64,000 nucleotides of DNA from Nostoc sp. JL33 (GTDB lineage Bacteria; Cyanobacteriota; Cyanobacteriia; Cyanobacteriales; Nostocaceae), in assembly GCF_017114985.1 (NCBI RefSeq), contig NZ_JABXKP010000021.1:1-64000 (forward strand), written 5' to 3'. The notes beneath the pieces were generated by a model. It searched no databases. It saw nothing but the letters and a program-made list of their open reading frames with translations, and was not told the origin of the DNA. Numbering within the stretch: position 1 is the stretch's first letter; each line of letters opens with the position of its first letter. The translations under genes and the position numbers were made by a program. Of this stretch, positions 63,963 through 64,000 are shown in pieces.

Positions 63963-64000
63963 GGGATGGGTGTTGGGAATTTTGGATTTTGGATTTGCGA

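Overview
The window looks like chromosomal DNA of a filamentous, heterocyst-type cyanobacterium close to Nostoc. HIP1 octamers (GCGATCGC) are scattered through genes and spacers. Several gene sets are cyanobacterial: a FurA homologue tail-to-tail with a peptidoglycan-binding gene, CobN, an SbtA/SbtB-type bicarbonate cassette, a CAAD-domain protein, many Uma2 genes, a CHAT/TPR protein, and fbp followed by tal. Spacers are long and full of heptamer repeats (STRRs), hairpin elements and MITE-like repeats, as is usual in Nostoc. No rRNA, tRNA or CRISPR array was recognised.

Layout. 0.4-8.1 kb: furA (+), then leftward genes for a peptidoglycan-binding protein, CobN, an ATP-grasp enzyme and a proline-rich membrane protein. 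8.3-12.1 kb: rightward metallophosphoesterase, GAF protein, an ATPase/HNH pair resembling Septu (PtuA/PtuB) anti-phage defence, and a small monooxygenase-like protein. 12.1-14.4 kb: PcrA/UvrD helicase (-). 14.6-15.0 kb: an orphan antitoxin next to a wrecked PIN toxin. 15.6-17.6 kb: a carbon-concentrating cassette of bicarbonate permease, PII-like protein and exported beta-carbonic anhydrase. 17.7-27 kb: sensors and envelope genes (three histidine kinases, one probably catalytically dead; a FIST sensor; SLH and CAAD proteins; Uma2). 27.7-30.8 kb: GH57 hydrolase, TnpB relic and an SDR.

The most unusual region is 32.3-40 kb. A C39-peptidase ABC exporter, a lysine-rich double-glycine-leader peptide, four tandem paralogous double-glycine-leader peptides with glycine-rich cores, a divergent HlyD adaptor and a helical protein with possible metal ligands together look like a peptide secretion locus. 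No modification enzyme of a familiar RiPP class is visible. This is my best candidate for an undescribed system.

40-55 kb: an alpha/beta hydrolase, a dense repeat zone with nested inverted-repeat elements and minisatellites, an OpuC-type osmoprotectant ABC operon, an Uma2 gene with a nonsense codon, a 954-residue RTX protein with a large internal duplication, gamma-glutamyltransferase, and a DUF1802 protein. 54.5-64 kb: an aldo/keto reductase relic, a haemagglutinin tail relic running into a TPR-CHAT protein, a truncated DUF262 gene, another Uma2 gene, and fbp-tal of the oxidative pentose phosphate cluster; zwf and opcA would be expected just past the right edge.

A recurring theme is repeat DNA captured inside genes. 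CobN carries at least four in-frame repeat insertions. The alpha/beta hydrolase, a 138-residue protein and the 3' end of the osmoprotectant-binding gene also contain repeat-derived codons. All family assignments come from reading motifs by eye; no database search was run.
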